Positions 8,821 through 15,336 of a stretch of 64,000 bases of DNA are shown here, piece after piece. The notes under the pieces are model-generated. The model had not been told where the DNA came from. It saw nothing but the letters and a program-made list of their open reading frames with translations, and did not search any database. This DNA comes from Spirochaetaceae bacterium (GTDB lineage: Bacteria > Spirochaetota > Spirochaetia > Treponematales > Rectinemataceae): assembly GCA_025355995.1 (NCBI GenBank), contig JANXYQ010000067.1:1-64000 (forward strand), read 5' to 3'. The translations under genes were made by a program, and so were the position numbers. The stretch's first letter is position 1, and each line of letters begins with the position of its first letter.

Positions 8821-9572
8821 GAGAGCCTCCGCCTCGCGAGATAGGCTGCGAGGGCCGCGAAGAGAGCCGCGGCGATGAACAGTGCCGCGATGCACGCGAA
8901 CGCCGCGGCGGAGGAGCCGCCGGGAGCCGCCTGCCGCAAGGCGGTCTGCGCCAGGGAGTAGGGGCCGCCGTAGGAGACCAGGAAACCGAAGAAGGGCTTC
9001 TCCACGGGAAGGGGAAGAATCAGTCCCCCGAGCACCGTACTCCCGTAGGCGTAGACCCAGCCGAGCCCGACCGCCGCCGATTGGTCGCGGAGACCGAGGA
9101 GGAGGCTGAGGTACACCAGCTGGGACAGGAGGTTGACGCCGAGGAGGACGAGGAGGAGGACCGCCAGGTTGCCCCAGCGAACGCCGAAGGCTAGTCCCGA
9201 GACGGCCACCACGAGGCAGCCCTGGCAGAGGCTGACCAGGGCCCCGGCTCCGACCACGCCCAGCACGACGGCGCCCGGGCCTATGGGGAGGCCGCGGATG
9301 CGCCACCCCATGGGCGACAGGAGGGCCCCCTTCACATAGGCGAGGCTGTAGTTGCCCCCGAAGAGCTGGAACATGACGAGGAAGCCGGAGGCGAAGAAGG
9401 CCATGGGACTGGAAACGCCGCGCAGGTAGGGGATATCGGCGGGTATCCAGGAGAAGGCCGAGCCGAGGATGGGGATGAGCAGCAGGGGGACCAGGAGGAG
9501 CATGATCATGCTGGGAAGGTCGCGGACCATGCGCAGGAACATGAATCGTCCCGCGACGAGGCTGCCCCTCAC
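8817..9572 (-). CDS. ABC-2 type transporter permease (first subunit)
   Basis: A 251-residue membrane protein with six predicted helices. It shows the family pattern: an N-terminal cytoplasmic stretch with Arg, a helix at 20-42, a large loop, then a five-helix block, and a basic C-terminus (ARRRLS). It starts at an ATG overlapping the ATPase stop (ATGA) and ends overlapping the second permease. The two permeases are similar in topology but not close in sequence, so the exporter is probably a heterodimer. Confidence 0.85.
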   Translation of the reverse strand: MRGSLVAGRFMFLRMVRDLPSMIMLLLVPLLLIPILGSAFSWIPADIPYLRGVSSPMAFFASGFLVMFQLFGGNYSLAYVKGALLSPMGWRIRGLPIGPGAVVLGVVGAGALVSLCQGCLVVAVSGLAFGVRWGNLAVLLLVLLGVNLLSQLVYLSLLLGLRDQSAAVGLGWVYAYGSTVLGGLILPLPVEKPFFGFLVSYGGPYSLAQTALRQAAPGGSSAAAFACIAALFIAAALFAALAAYLARRRLS

Positions 9573-10513
9573 GACTCGCCCCCGTCCCTGAGGCTCTTGC
9601 CGGTGAGGGTGAGGAACACGTCCTCCAGGCTGGGCTTGTCGGCCTGCACCGAGCGTACGCCGCCGCCGCCCTGCGCGGCCTGGAGTATCCGATCCAGGTT
9701 AGCCGATCCCGCCTCGGAGACGACGGTCAGGGAGGCGCCCTCCCTCTCGACCTGCTTGACCCCGGGGAGGGCGCGGATCCTCGCGACGAGCTCCTCGGTC
9801 GGGCTACCCAGCTCCAGGCGGACCCTTTCCTCGTACTGGATGCGCTCGACCAGCTCGTCCACCGTCCCTTGGGCTATCGCGTGCCCCTGGTCCATGATCA
9901 CCACGCGCGTGGCTATGGCCTGCACTTCCTCCATGTAATGCGAGGTGTAGAGGATGGTAGTTCCCCTGTCCCGGAGGCTCTTCACCGATTCGAGGATGTG
10001 ATTGCGCGACTGCGGGTCGATGCCCACGGTCGGCTCGTCCATGATGAGGAACTCGGGCCGGTGGGTCAGGGCGCAGGCGATATTCAGGCGGCGCTTCATG
10101 CCGCCGGAGTACTTCTTGGGCCGCGCGTCGGCGTGCTCCGCGAGGCAGACGAAGTCGAGGGTCTCCGCGATGCGCCGCCGCAGCTCGGCCCCTTTGAGGC
10201 CGTAGAGGCCGCCGAAGAACTCGAGGTTCTCGCGTGCGCTCAGGTCCTCGAATACCGTGATCTCCTGGGTTACCAGGCCTAAGCGGCGCCTCAAGCCCAT
10301 CGCCCCGGGTACTTGAGCCTCGCCGAAAAGCTCGATCGAGCCGGAGTCGACCGGGAGTAGGCCGGCCAGGGCCCGTATCGCCGTGGTCTTCCCCGCCCCG
10401 TTGGGCCCTAGGAGGCCGAGGATCTCGCCCTGGGCGATCTCGAAGTCCACGTGGTCCAGGGCCAGGAGGGAGTCGTAGCGCTTTACTACGTCATTTACCA
10501 TCGCAATGTTCAT
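9569..10513 (-). CDS. ABC exporter ATP-binding protein (DrrA/CcmA-like)
   Basis: A 314-residue ATPase. Walker A is GPNGAGKTT near residue 37, the Q-loop is LVTQE, the signature is YSGGMKRRLNIA, Walker B is FLIMDEPTVGID and the H-loop is TILYTSHYMEE. The C-terminal 80 residues are the extension typical of ABC-2 exporters. It is the first gene of a five-gene minus-strand operon with the two permeases, histidine kinase and regulator. I kept the ATG at 10513; a second Met is four codons on. A TATAAA hexamer at 10527-10522 sits 8 bases before the ATG, and there is no Shine-Dalgarno, so the transcript may be leaderless. Confidence 0.93.
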   Translation of the reverse strand: MNIAMVNDVVKRYDSLLALDHVDFEIAQGEILGLLGPNGAGKTTAIRALAGLLPVDSGSIELFGEAQVPGAMGLRRRLGLVTQEITVFEDLSARENLEFFGGLYGLKGAELRRRIAETLDFVCLAEHADARPKKYSGGMKRRLNIACALTHRPEFLIMDEPTVGIDPQSRNHILESVKSLRDRGTTILYTSHYMEEVQAIATRVVIMDQGHAIAQGTVDELVERIQYEERVRLELGSPTEELVARIRALPGVKQVEREGASLTVVSEAGSANLDRILQAAQGGGGVRSVQADKPSLEDVFLTLTGKSLRDGGES

Positions 10514-10521
10514 GGCTCGAA

Positions 10522-10527
10522 TTTATA
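10522..10527 (-). promoter_or_regulatory. -10 element of the exporter operon
   Basis: TATAAA on the minus strand, 8 bases from the ATPase ATG, which puts the transcription start at or within a base or two of the start codon. No good -35 hexamer is visible at 16-18 bases. Confidence 0.45.
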
Positions 10528-10570
10528 CCGTTCCGTCCCCGCCAGGTAGTGACGAATGTAACGAAATGGG

Positions 10571-10576
10571 TATATT
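10571..10576 (+). promoter_or_regulatory. -10 element of aat
   Basis: TATATT ends 6 bases before the aat ATG at 10583, so the predicted start point coincides with the start codon. The upstream match to a -35 (GTGACG near 10549) is weak. It is divergent from the exporter operon promoter within a 69-bp gap. Confidence 0.45.
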
Positions 10577-10582
10577 CGCCCT

Positions 10583-11368
10583 ATGCCGCGCCGACCCGCG
10601 ACCCGAAAAGACGAAAGCTTCCCCTATCTGGCAGAGGACCTGGACTTCCCCTTCCCCGACCCCGCGTCGGCGGACGAGAGCGGCATCGTCTGCATCGGGG
10701 GAAACCACTCCCCTGGGCTCCTCCTCTCGGCCTACAGGAGGGGGATCTTCCCCTGGTATTCCGATGGCGAGCCCGTCCTCTGGCACAGCCCCGACCCGCG
10801 CTTCGTCCTGTTCCCCGAGGAGCTCCACGTATCGGGGACGATGCGCAAGCTGATACGGAGGCGGCAGGGCGAGGAGGGCTACGGCCTCGCGCTCGACCGG
10901 GACTTCCCCTCCGTCATCCGCGCCTGCTCGGACTCGCCCAGGCCCGGCCAGGACGGCACCTGGATCACCGAGGCCATGATCGAGGGATACGTCGAGCTCC
11001 ATCGGCTGGGCTACGCGCACTCCGTCGAGGCCAGGCGGCACGGGGAGCTCGTCGGGGGCCTGTACGGCGTGTCCCTCGGCTCGGTCTTCTTCGGCGAGTC
11101 CATGTTCAGCCGGGAGGACGGCGCCTCGAAGGCCGCCTTCATCCCCCTCGTCTGGCGCCTGAGGGAAGAGGGCTTCACCCTCGTCGACAGCCAAGTGTAT
11201 ACTGACCATCTCGCCGGACTCGGCGCTCGGGAGATACCACGGATTGAATACTTGCGCCTCCTGTCCGATGGCCTTTCCGCGACTAGGAAGGGCAATTGGG
11301 CCGAGCTCTTCCCCGGCTTTCCCGATTCCTCGCAATATCGCCGCATCGCGCTCAAAGAGAACGGCTGA
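10583..11368 (+). CDS. aat: leucyl/phenylalanyl-tRNA-protein transferase
   Basis: A 261-residue cytoplasmic enzyme that transfers Leu or Phe from aminoacyl-tRNA to proteins with N-terminal Arg or Lys, making N-degrons for ClpS/ClpAP. It contains the family's signatures: GNHSPGLLLSAYRRGIFPWY (residues about 39-58), LWHSPDPRFVLFPEELHVS, and GVSLGSVFFGESMFS followed by ASKAAF. Length is slightly above the E. coli protein because of a longer N-terminus. There is no Shine-Dalgarno before the ATG, and a -10 hexamer lies 6 bases away, which fits leaderless expression. The next gene starts 3 bases after the stop. Confidence 0.96.
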   Translation: MPRRPATRKDESFPYLAEDLDFPFPDPASADESGIVCIGGNHSPGLLLSAYRRGIFPWYSDGEPVLWHSPDPRFVLFPEELHVSGTMRKLIRRRQGEEGYGLALDRDFPSVIRACSDSPRPGQDGTWITEAMIEGYVELHRLGYAHSVEARRHGELVGGLYGVSLGSVFFGESMFSREDGASKAAFIPLVWRLREEGFTLVDSQVYTDHLAGLGAREIPRIEYLRLLSDGLSATRKGNWAELFPGFPDSSQYRRIALKENG

Positions 11369-11371
11369 AGC

Positions 11372-13204
11372 ATGAAAATACTCTTCGTCCAGCTGCCCCT
11401 CCAGGATCCCAACGGCGAGAGCGCCCAGGCCAACATCCCCCTCGCCGCCGGCTACCTCGCCTCCTACGCCGAGTCGCGCGGCCTCCTCGCCCGCGGGGAC
11501 TGGGCCATCCTCGATCGCGCGGTCTGCGACCAGGGCTCCGACACCGCAATCGTCGAGGCGATCGCGGCCTCGGGCGCCGACCTCCTCGCCTTCACCCTCT
11601 ACGCCTGGAATCTCGAGCGCAGCCTGCACGTCGCCGAGCGCTGCCTTCTCTCGGCCCCCCGCGCCCGCCTCGTCGCCGGCGGCCCCGAGGTCGTGGCCGG
11701 CATGAAGATCTTCGCCGGCGTGAGCGCCGGCCGCTCGCCCTTCCACAGCCTGGTCGAGGGCGAGGGCGAGGAGGCCTTCTGCGAGCTCCTCGACGACGCC
11801 CGCAGGTCGAAGCCCCTCGCCAAGCGATACTCGGCCTCGCGCCCCCTCGACCTGTCGAAGCTGCCCAATCCCTATTTGACGGGCGCCCTCCCCTTCGAGG
11901 CCGACCGGCCCGTCCACCTCGAGACCATGCGCGGCTGCCCCATGCACTGCGGCTATTGCTACTACGGCAAGAACTCCGGCGAGCTGCGGCGCTTCCCTGC
12001 AGCGCAGGCCCTCGAGGTCGTCGAGGCGGCGGGCAAGGCGGGCGTGCGCGAGCTCTACCTCATGGACCCCTCCTTCCACGCCAGCGAGAACCTGTCCGGC
12101 AGGCTGGTCGACCTCGCCCGCGCCAACGCGGCAGGCATATCCCTGCACGCGGAGATACGCCTCGAGTCCGTCACCGAGGAGATCGGCCGGCTCTACGCGG
12201 CCGCCAGCCTCTCCTCCGCCGAGGTGGGCCTGCAGAGCGTCAATCCCAAGGCCCTCGAGGCGGTCGGGCGGACCTGGGACAGGCCCGCCTTCGAGCGCGG
12301 CGCCGGGATCCTGGCCAAGAACCGCGTCGCCGTGAAGACCGGCGTCATCCTCGGCCTGCCCTTCGACGGCTACGAGCAGGTCATAGAGACCTTCGACTTC
12401 CTCGGCATGCACGGCCTCGGGCAGGAGGCGGAGCTCTATCCGCTCTCGCTGCTGCCGGGCACCCTCGTGCGCGAGAAGGCCGACGATTGGGGCATGTCGC
12501 GCATGGAGCGGCCTCCCTACTGGGTCACCTCCACCGACTGGATCTCCGGCGACGACATGGCCGATGCGGTCGCCTCCTTCGAGGACGGCTTCGACGTCGA
12601 GTGGGCCTTCCCCCCGGCCCCCCACTTCCGCGAGGAGGAGTCGGGCTTCCGCGCCTTCCTCAACGCGCGCCGCGGCGACGCCATCGACTGGGCCCGGCTC
12701 AACCCCGGGAGGCTCAGCTCCTCCGTCACCATCCTCGCCGACGCCGACGACCCCGAAGGCGTCTCGCGCCTCGTGCGCGCGGCCCGCGATCTCAAGCGCG
12801 ACAACCCCTTCGCCCTCTACCAGATCGTGCTCCGCTCCGACAGCCGCTTCCCCTCCGAGAAGCTCGCCGCCCGAGTGCGCGACGCCTTCTCGAAAGAGGA
12901 CCACTACTACGAGCTCTCCCGCTATTTCTCCCTCGACCCCCAGCCCAGCTACCAGGCCCGCCTCTTCTTCGCGACCCGCAACCCCTCCCTCGCCTACCGC
13001 GCGATGGAGGAGGCCCAGGACATGGAGACCATGCTCGTCATCGGCGGCAAGGGCGGCTTCAACGCCGACCGCCTGGCCGAGCAGCTTCCCTTCGTGGCCT
13101 TCGACCGCGAGGCCCTGCCCTTCGACAGGTTGTACGAACTCATGAGCGTGTACGCGGAGTTCCGCCACATGCTGGTCGAGGCGCCGGAGGAGCTCTTCGT
13201 ATAG
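11372..13204 (+). CDS. B12-binding domain radical SAM protein
   Basis: A 610-residue protein of the cobalamin-binding radical SAM class. Residues 1-140 resemble the B12-binding Rossmann domain (MKILFVQLPLQDP..., then a strand-turn pattern ending VAGGPEVV). The radical SAM cluster motif CPMHCGYCYYG (CxxxCxxC) is near residue 190, followed by a TIM-barrel-like section with GLQSVNPKALEAVGR and GVILGLPFDGYEQVIETFDFL. The last 170 residues (after about 440) are a domain I cannot assign. Family members do methylations or rearrangements; the substrate is unknown. It starts 3 bases after aat, so they share a transcript, but there is no known functional link. Confidence 0.85.
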   Translation: MKILFVQLPLQDPNGESAQANIPLAAGYLASYAESRGLLARGDWAILDRAVCDQGSDTAIVEAIAASGADLLAFTLYAWNLERSLHVAERCLLSAPRARLVAGGPEVVAGMKIFAGVSAGRSPFHSLVEGEGEEAFCELLDDARRSKPLAKRYSASRPLDLSKLPNPYLTGALPFEADRPVHLETMRGCPMHCGYCYYGKNSGELRRFPAAQALEVVEAAGKAGVRELYLMDPSFHASENLSGRLVDLARANAAGISLHAEIRLESVTEEIGRLYAAASLSSAEVGLQSVNPKALEAVGRTWDRPAFERGAGILAKNRVAVKTGVILGLPFDGYEQVIETFDFLGMHGLGQEAELYPLSLLPGTLVREKADDWGMSRMERPPYWVTSTDWISGDDMADAVASFEDGFDVEWAFPPAPHFREEESGFRAFLNARRGDAIDWARLNPGRLSSSVTILADADDPEGVSRLVRAARDLKRDNPFALYQIVLRSDSRFPSEKLAARVRDAFSKEDHYYELSRYFSLDPQPSYQARLFFATRNPSLAYRAMEEAQDMETMLVIGGKGGFNADRLAEQLPFVAFDREALPFDRLYELMSVYAEFRHMLVEAPEELFV

Positions 13205-13229
13205 AGGGGGAGCGCAATCCCTTCCATAC

Positions 13230-13267
13230 GATTCCGCCCCGCATACAGTCGAATGCGGGGCGGAATC
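13230..13267. repeat. 15-bp perfect inverted repeat after the radical SAM gene
   Basis: The arms 13230-13244 and 13253-13267 are perfect reverse complements with an 8-base loop, 26 bases after the stop. There is no T-run on either side, so it is not a classic intrinsic terminator; it may be a 3'-end stabilising hairpin or a dispersed palindromic element. Confidence 0.7.
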
Positions 13268-13391
13268 CCAACATTGTTATCCGCGGCTCCCCCGCGCTGC
13301 GAAGTCCTCGGCTGCCTCGTTAGTCGCCATCATCTTCTATAGACTCGTCAGCGGCACCCTCCGGTCTTCTCCGCTCCCCCCACTCCGATCC

Positions 13392-13560
13392 TTGCGCGGC
13401 GCGGATTCCTGCGATAAAATACTAGCAACTGATGACGCGGCTCGGGACCTCGTTCCCGGGGCCGCGGGTCGACGACCTGTGATCCCCGGCCGGGCGCCTT
13501 AAGCGCTCGGCCCAGGATCGACGCTCAACCGCCGGACCTGAGGGCTGGCTGAGTGGACTA
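13392..13560 (+). ncRNA. candidate structured RNA with its own promoter (class unknown)
   Basis: TTGCGC (13392-13397) and TAAAAT (13415-13420) are 17 bases apart, predicting a start near 13427. The transcript then forms two strong hairpins: one at 13436-13468 (GCGGC-type stem with a bulged G), and one at 13481-13519, in which a 5-bp GATCC/GGATC stem and a 10-bp GC-rich stem are separated by a 2x2 internal loop and capped by CTTAA. No protein reading frame accounts for this stretch. I do not recognise a known riboswitch or ribozyme family. It could be a leader of the short remnant ORF or of the ChrB-like gene further on, or an independent small RNA. Confidence 0.35.
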
Positions 13561-13575
13561 GCTCCGGAGCGCGCC

Positions 13576-13757
13576 ATGGAAACCCACCCCCCCTCCTCGA
13601 CATCTACGGCGAAACGGTGAACCGCGCCGCCTCCGTCATGCGGGAGCGCAGGGCCGGCGCCTTCGCCCCCTCGCCCGAGGCCTTCCGCTCGCTGAAGAGC
13701 GAGACTCGGAAGCTCTTCCGCATGCAGACCCCGGCGATCATCTATCTGGCGCGTTAG
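13576..13757 (+). pseudogene. short ORF broken at a C7 tract
   Basis: An ATG at 13576 opens a frame (METHPP...) that shifts at a run of seven C at 13587-13593. In the neighbouring frame a protein-like segment follows (LLDIYGETVNRAASVM... through LFRMQTPAIIYLAR) and ends at TAG 13755-13757. Adding one C joins the two into about 60 residues. From a GTG at 13617 a 46-residue product is still possible. I do not recognise the family. It lies between the candidate structured RNA and the ChrB-like gene, in a stretch showing other signs of decay. The remainder of 13205-13843 holds no gene that I can support. Confidence 0.3.
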
Positions 13758-13843
13758 CCGATCCATTCCCTCGTGCTCGGGAAGGTGGTACAGTAGACTG
13801 GCGTTCTCGTTCGAGGCGTATTCCGCCGAGGCAGGAGGAAGGG

Positions 13844-14275
13844 ATGAAATGGATCACTCGCTCCCATGTGCACGTCGATAGGGTGGCCTGTCCCTGGCTC
13901 ATCAGGCGCTTCGTGGACAGCGAGGCGGAATTCCTCTTCGTCCCAGCGGGACGAATCGCGAAGGCGGTCGAGGAGACGGGGGCAATTCCCTTCGACGCAC
14001 CGGGGGCGGAGCTCGGCCACCGCGACGGCGACTGCTCCTTCCAGACTATCGTGAAAGCCTACGGCCTCGAGGATCCGGCACTGCTCAGGCTCGCCGATAT
14101 CGTCGGCTGCGCGGATACGGACAGGCTGTCCGACGATCCGATCGCGGCGGGCCTCGAGGCGCTGGCCGTCGGGTACTCGCTTCGCTACCCGGACGACGCG
14201 GCTAACGTGCAGCGCCAGTTCGAAGTCTACGACTCGCTCTACGCCTGGTGCAGGCTCGAAGTCGCGAAGGCCTGA
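13844..14275 (+). CDS. ChrB C-terminal domain protein (Chrome_Resist family)
   Basis: A 143-residue soluble protein that matches the C-terminal domain of ChrB (WITRSHVHVDRVACPWLIRRFVDSEAEF at residues 3-30 is the family signature; later comes HRDGDCSFQTIV and ADIVGCADTD). Full ChrB proteins have an extra N-terminal regulatory domain, absent here; stand-alone versions occur in many bacteria without chromate resistance. Conserved His, Asp and Cys suggest metal binding. Start: ATG 13844 with a strong AGGAGGAAGGG site. There is no chrA transporter nearby, so a chromate role should not be assumed. Confidence 0.8.
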   Translation: MKWITRSHVHVDRVACPWLIRRFVDSEAEFLFVPAGRIAKAVEETGAIPFDAPGAELGHRDGDCSFQTIVKAYGLEDPALLRLADIVGCADTDRLSDDPIAAGLEALAVGYSLRYPDDAANVQRQFEVYDSLYAWCRLEVAKA

Positions 14276-14352
14276 GGGCTCCGCGCGGCATGGCAGCCTT
14301 GACTTCCCGTACGCCGCGGATACGACAGGCGATATCCTATTGCTGGAGAGTC

Positions 14353-14889
14353 ATGATGAAAAAAATCCGCCTCGCCGCCCTGCTCGCGCTCATCCCCCTC
14401 GTAGCCCTCTCGGCCATCGTCCCCATCACCGTATCCATTATGGAGGAGGTCGTGGGCACGCGCGCCTATGTCGTCCTGGACCGGGCCTACATCGAGCAGG
14501 GGCTCAAGGAGCAGGAGTTCGACGTATCCAGCGTGGTCAGCGACACGCAGGTCGCCAAGGCCGGGCAGTACGTCGGCGCGGACTACGTAGTAACCGGCAA
14601 GGTGCAATTGCTCGACGACTCCTTTGTCCTCGTGGCCAAGATGATCGAGGTGCGGACGGGCAGTATCGTCTCGCAGTCCTCGACCCAGGGCGCCGGCAAG
14701 CTGACCGCCCTCCTCGAGATGGCCCATTCCATCGGCAAGAAGTTCGTCGCCGGGGGACCGATATCGCCCCTTGGGCCGACAGTGGACGGCACGACGAAGC
14801 GGCCAGCCGCGTCCTCGACGCCCTCGCCGCGTCGACCCAGGCGGGCAAGCGGGCGCTCACGCTCACGGGCAATTCACCGTACAAGTTGA
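14353..14889 (+). CDS. CsgG-like secreted protein, shortened and with a shifted C-terminus
   Basis: From ATG 14353 (GGAGAG site) there is a signal peptide (MMKKIRLAALLALIPLVALSA) and then a CsgG-family core: YVVLDRAYIEQGLKEQEFD, DTQVAKAGQYVGADYVVTGKVQLLDDSF and MIEVRTGSIVSQSS. The first strand-helix of the family (the usual AVLDF... segment of about 25 residues) is missing between signal peptide and core. After about residue 140 the frame turns into Arg/Pro/Ser-rich sequence, while a neighbouring frame becomes protein-like, so the tail is probably a frameshift artefact. It may be a dying gene. In spirochaetes such CsgG domains occur in periplasmic or outer-membrane lipoproteins of unknown role. 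Confidence 0.5.
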   Translation: MMKKIRLAALLALIPLVALSAIVPITVSIMEEVVGTRAYVVLDRAYIEQGLKEQEFDVSSVVSDTQVAKAGQYVGADYVVTGKVQLLDDSFVLVAKMIEVRTGSIVSQSSTQGAGKLTALLEMAHSIGKKFVAGGPISPLGPTVDGTTKRPAASSTPSPRRPRRASGRSRSRAIHRTS

Positions 14890-15283
14890 GTCCGAACGTC
14901 GTGGTCTCGGGCCCGCTACAGGACATCTCGCTCCTCTGCGAGAAGTCCCTCCTCGCCGTCAGGGATGGGGCCTGGAAGGCCGAGGGCTAGTATCCCCTTG
15001 AGGCCATGCGGTTCGGCGGCGCGGGCGAGCCCTTCAACCCCGCCTTCCTGGGCGAGCTGCGCGCGAAGAAAGTCAAGACGCCCGATCTCGGCGAGCTCCC
15101 CCTCCTCGAGTTCCTCGTCAAGAGGGCTACACAGATCCTGTCGGGCGAGTACGAGCCATTTACCGGCCCCATCAAGGACCAGAAGGGCAAGCTGCGCCTG
15201 CCCGCGGGAGTGCGGGCGACGGAAAATTCATGGAGGGCATCGACTGGCTCCCCGACAACGTGAAGGTGATCGCGGTCAAGTGA
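14790..15283 (+). pseudogene. remnant of a BMP-family substrate-binding protein
   Basis: In frame with position 14790 the sequence reads as a C-terminal part of a basic-membrane-protein/sugar-binding family: a segment ending LQDISLLCEKSLLAVRDGAW, an in-frame TAG at 14988-14990, then RFGGAGEPFNPAFLGELRAK..., LSGEYEPFTGPIKDQKGKLR and LPAGVRATE. The motif PFTGPIKDQ-G is typical near the C-terminus of this family. Around 15225 the frame changes and the end (FMEGIDWLPDNVKVIAVK, stop at 15281-15283) continues in another frame. With one stop, at least one frameshift and no start or signal peptide, it is a fragment. Family call is by motif recognition, not search. Confidence 0.55.
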
Positions 15284-15298
15284 TGCCCCGGCCCCTGT

Positions 15299-15327
15299 TT
15301 GCCGAATTATGATCGATAGCCTATACT
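15299..15327 (+). promoter_or_regulatory. promoter of the binding protein/histidine kinase operon
   Basis: TTGCCG (15299-15304), 17-base spacer, TATACT (15322-15327). The predicted start is near 15334. This lies after the ATG at 15328, so the ATG at 15337 is the more likely translation start, with only a few bases of leader. Confidence 0.6.
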
Positions 15328-15336
15328 ATGGTTATC

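Noticed and set aside
10523-13168. 881-codon minus-strand frame over aat and the radical SAM gene
   Set aside because: Antisense shadow; composition is Gly/Glu/Val/Asp-rich with no domain, and the plus-strand genes are certain.
13427-13470. CTGATGA followed by a hairpin, as in a hammerhead ribozyme
   Set aside because: The required GAAA after stem II and the NUH cleavage site are absent.
13540-13575. GGCTGAGTGG resembling a tRNA D-arm
   Set aside because: There is no T-arm, acceptor stem or anticodon stem at matching distance.
13844-14275. Chromate resistance determinant
   Set aside because: Only the ChrB C-terminal domain is present; no chrA transporter or regulatory domain is nearby, so the phenotype cannot be claimed.
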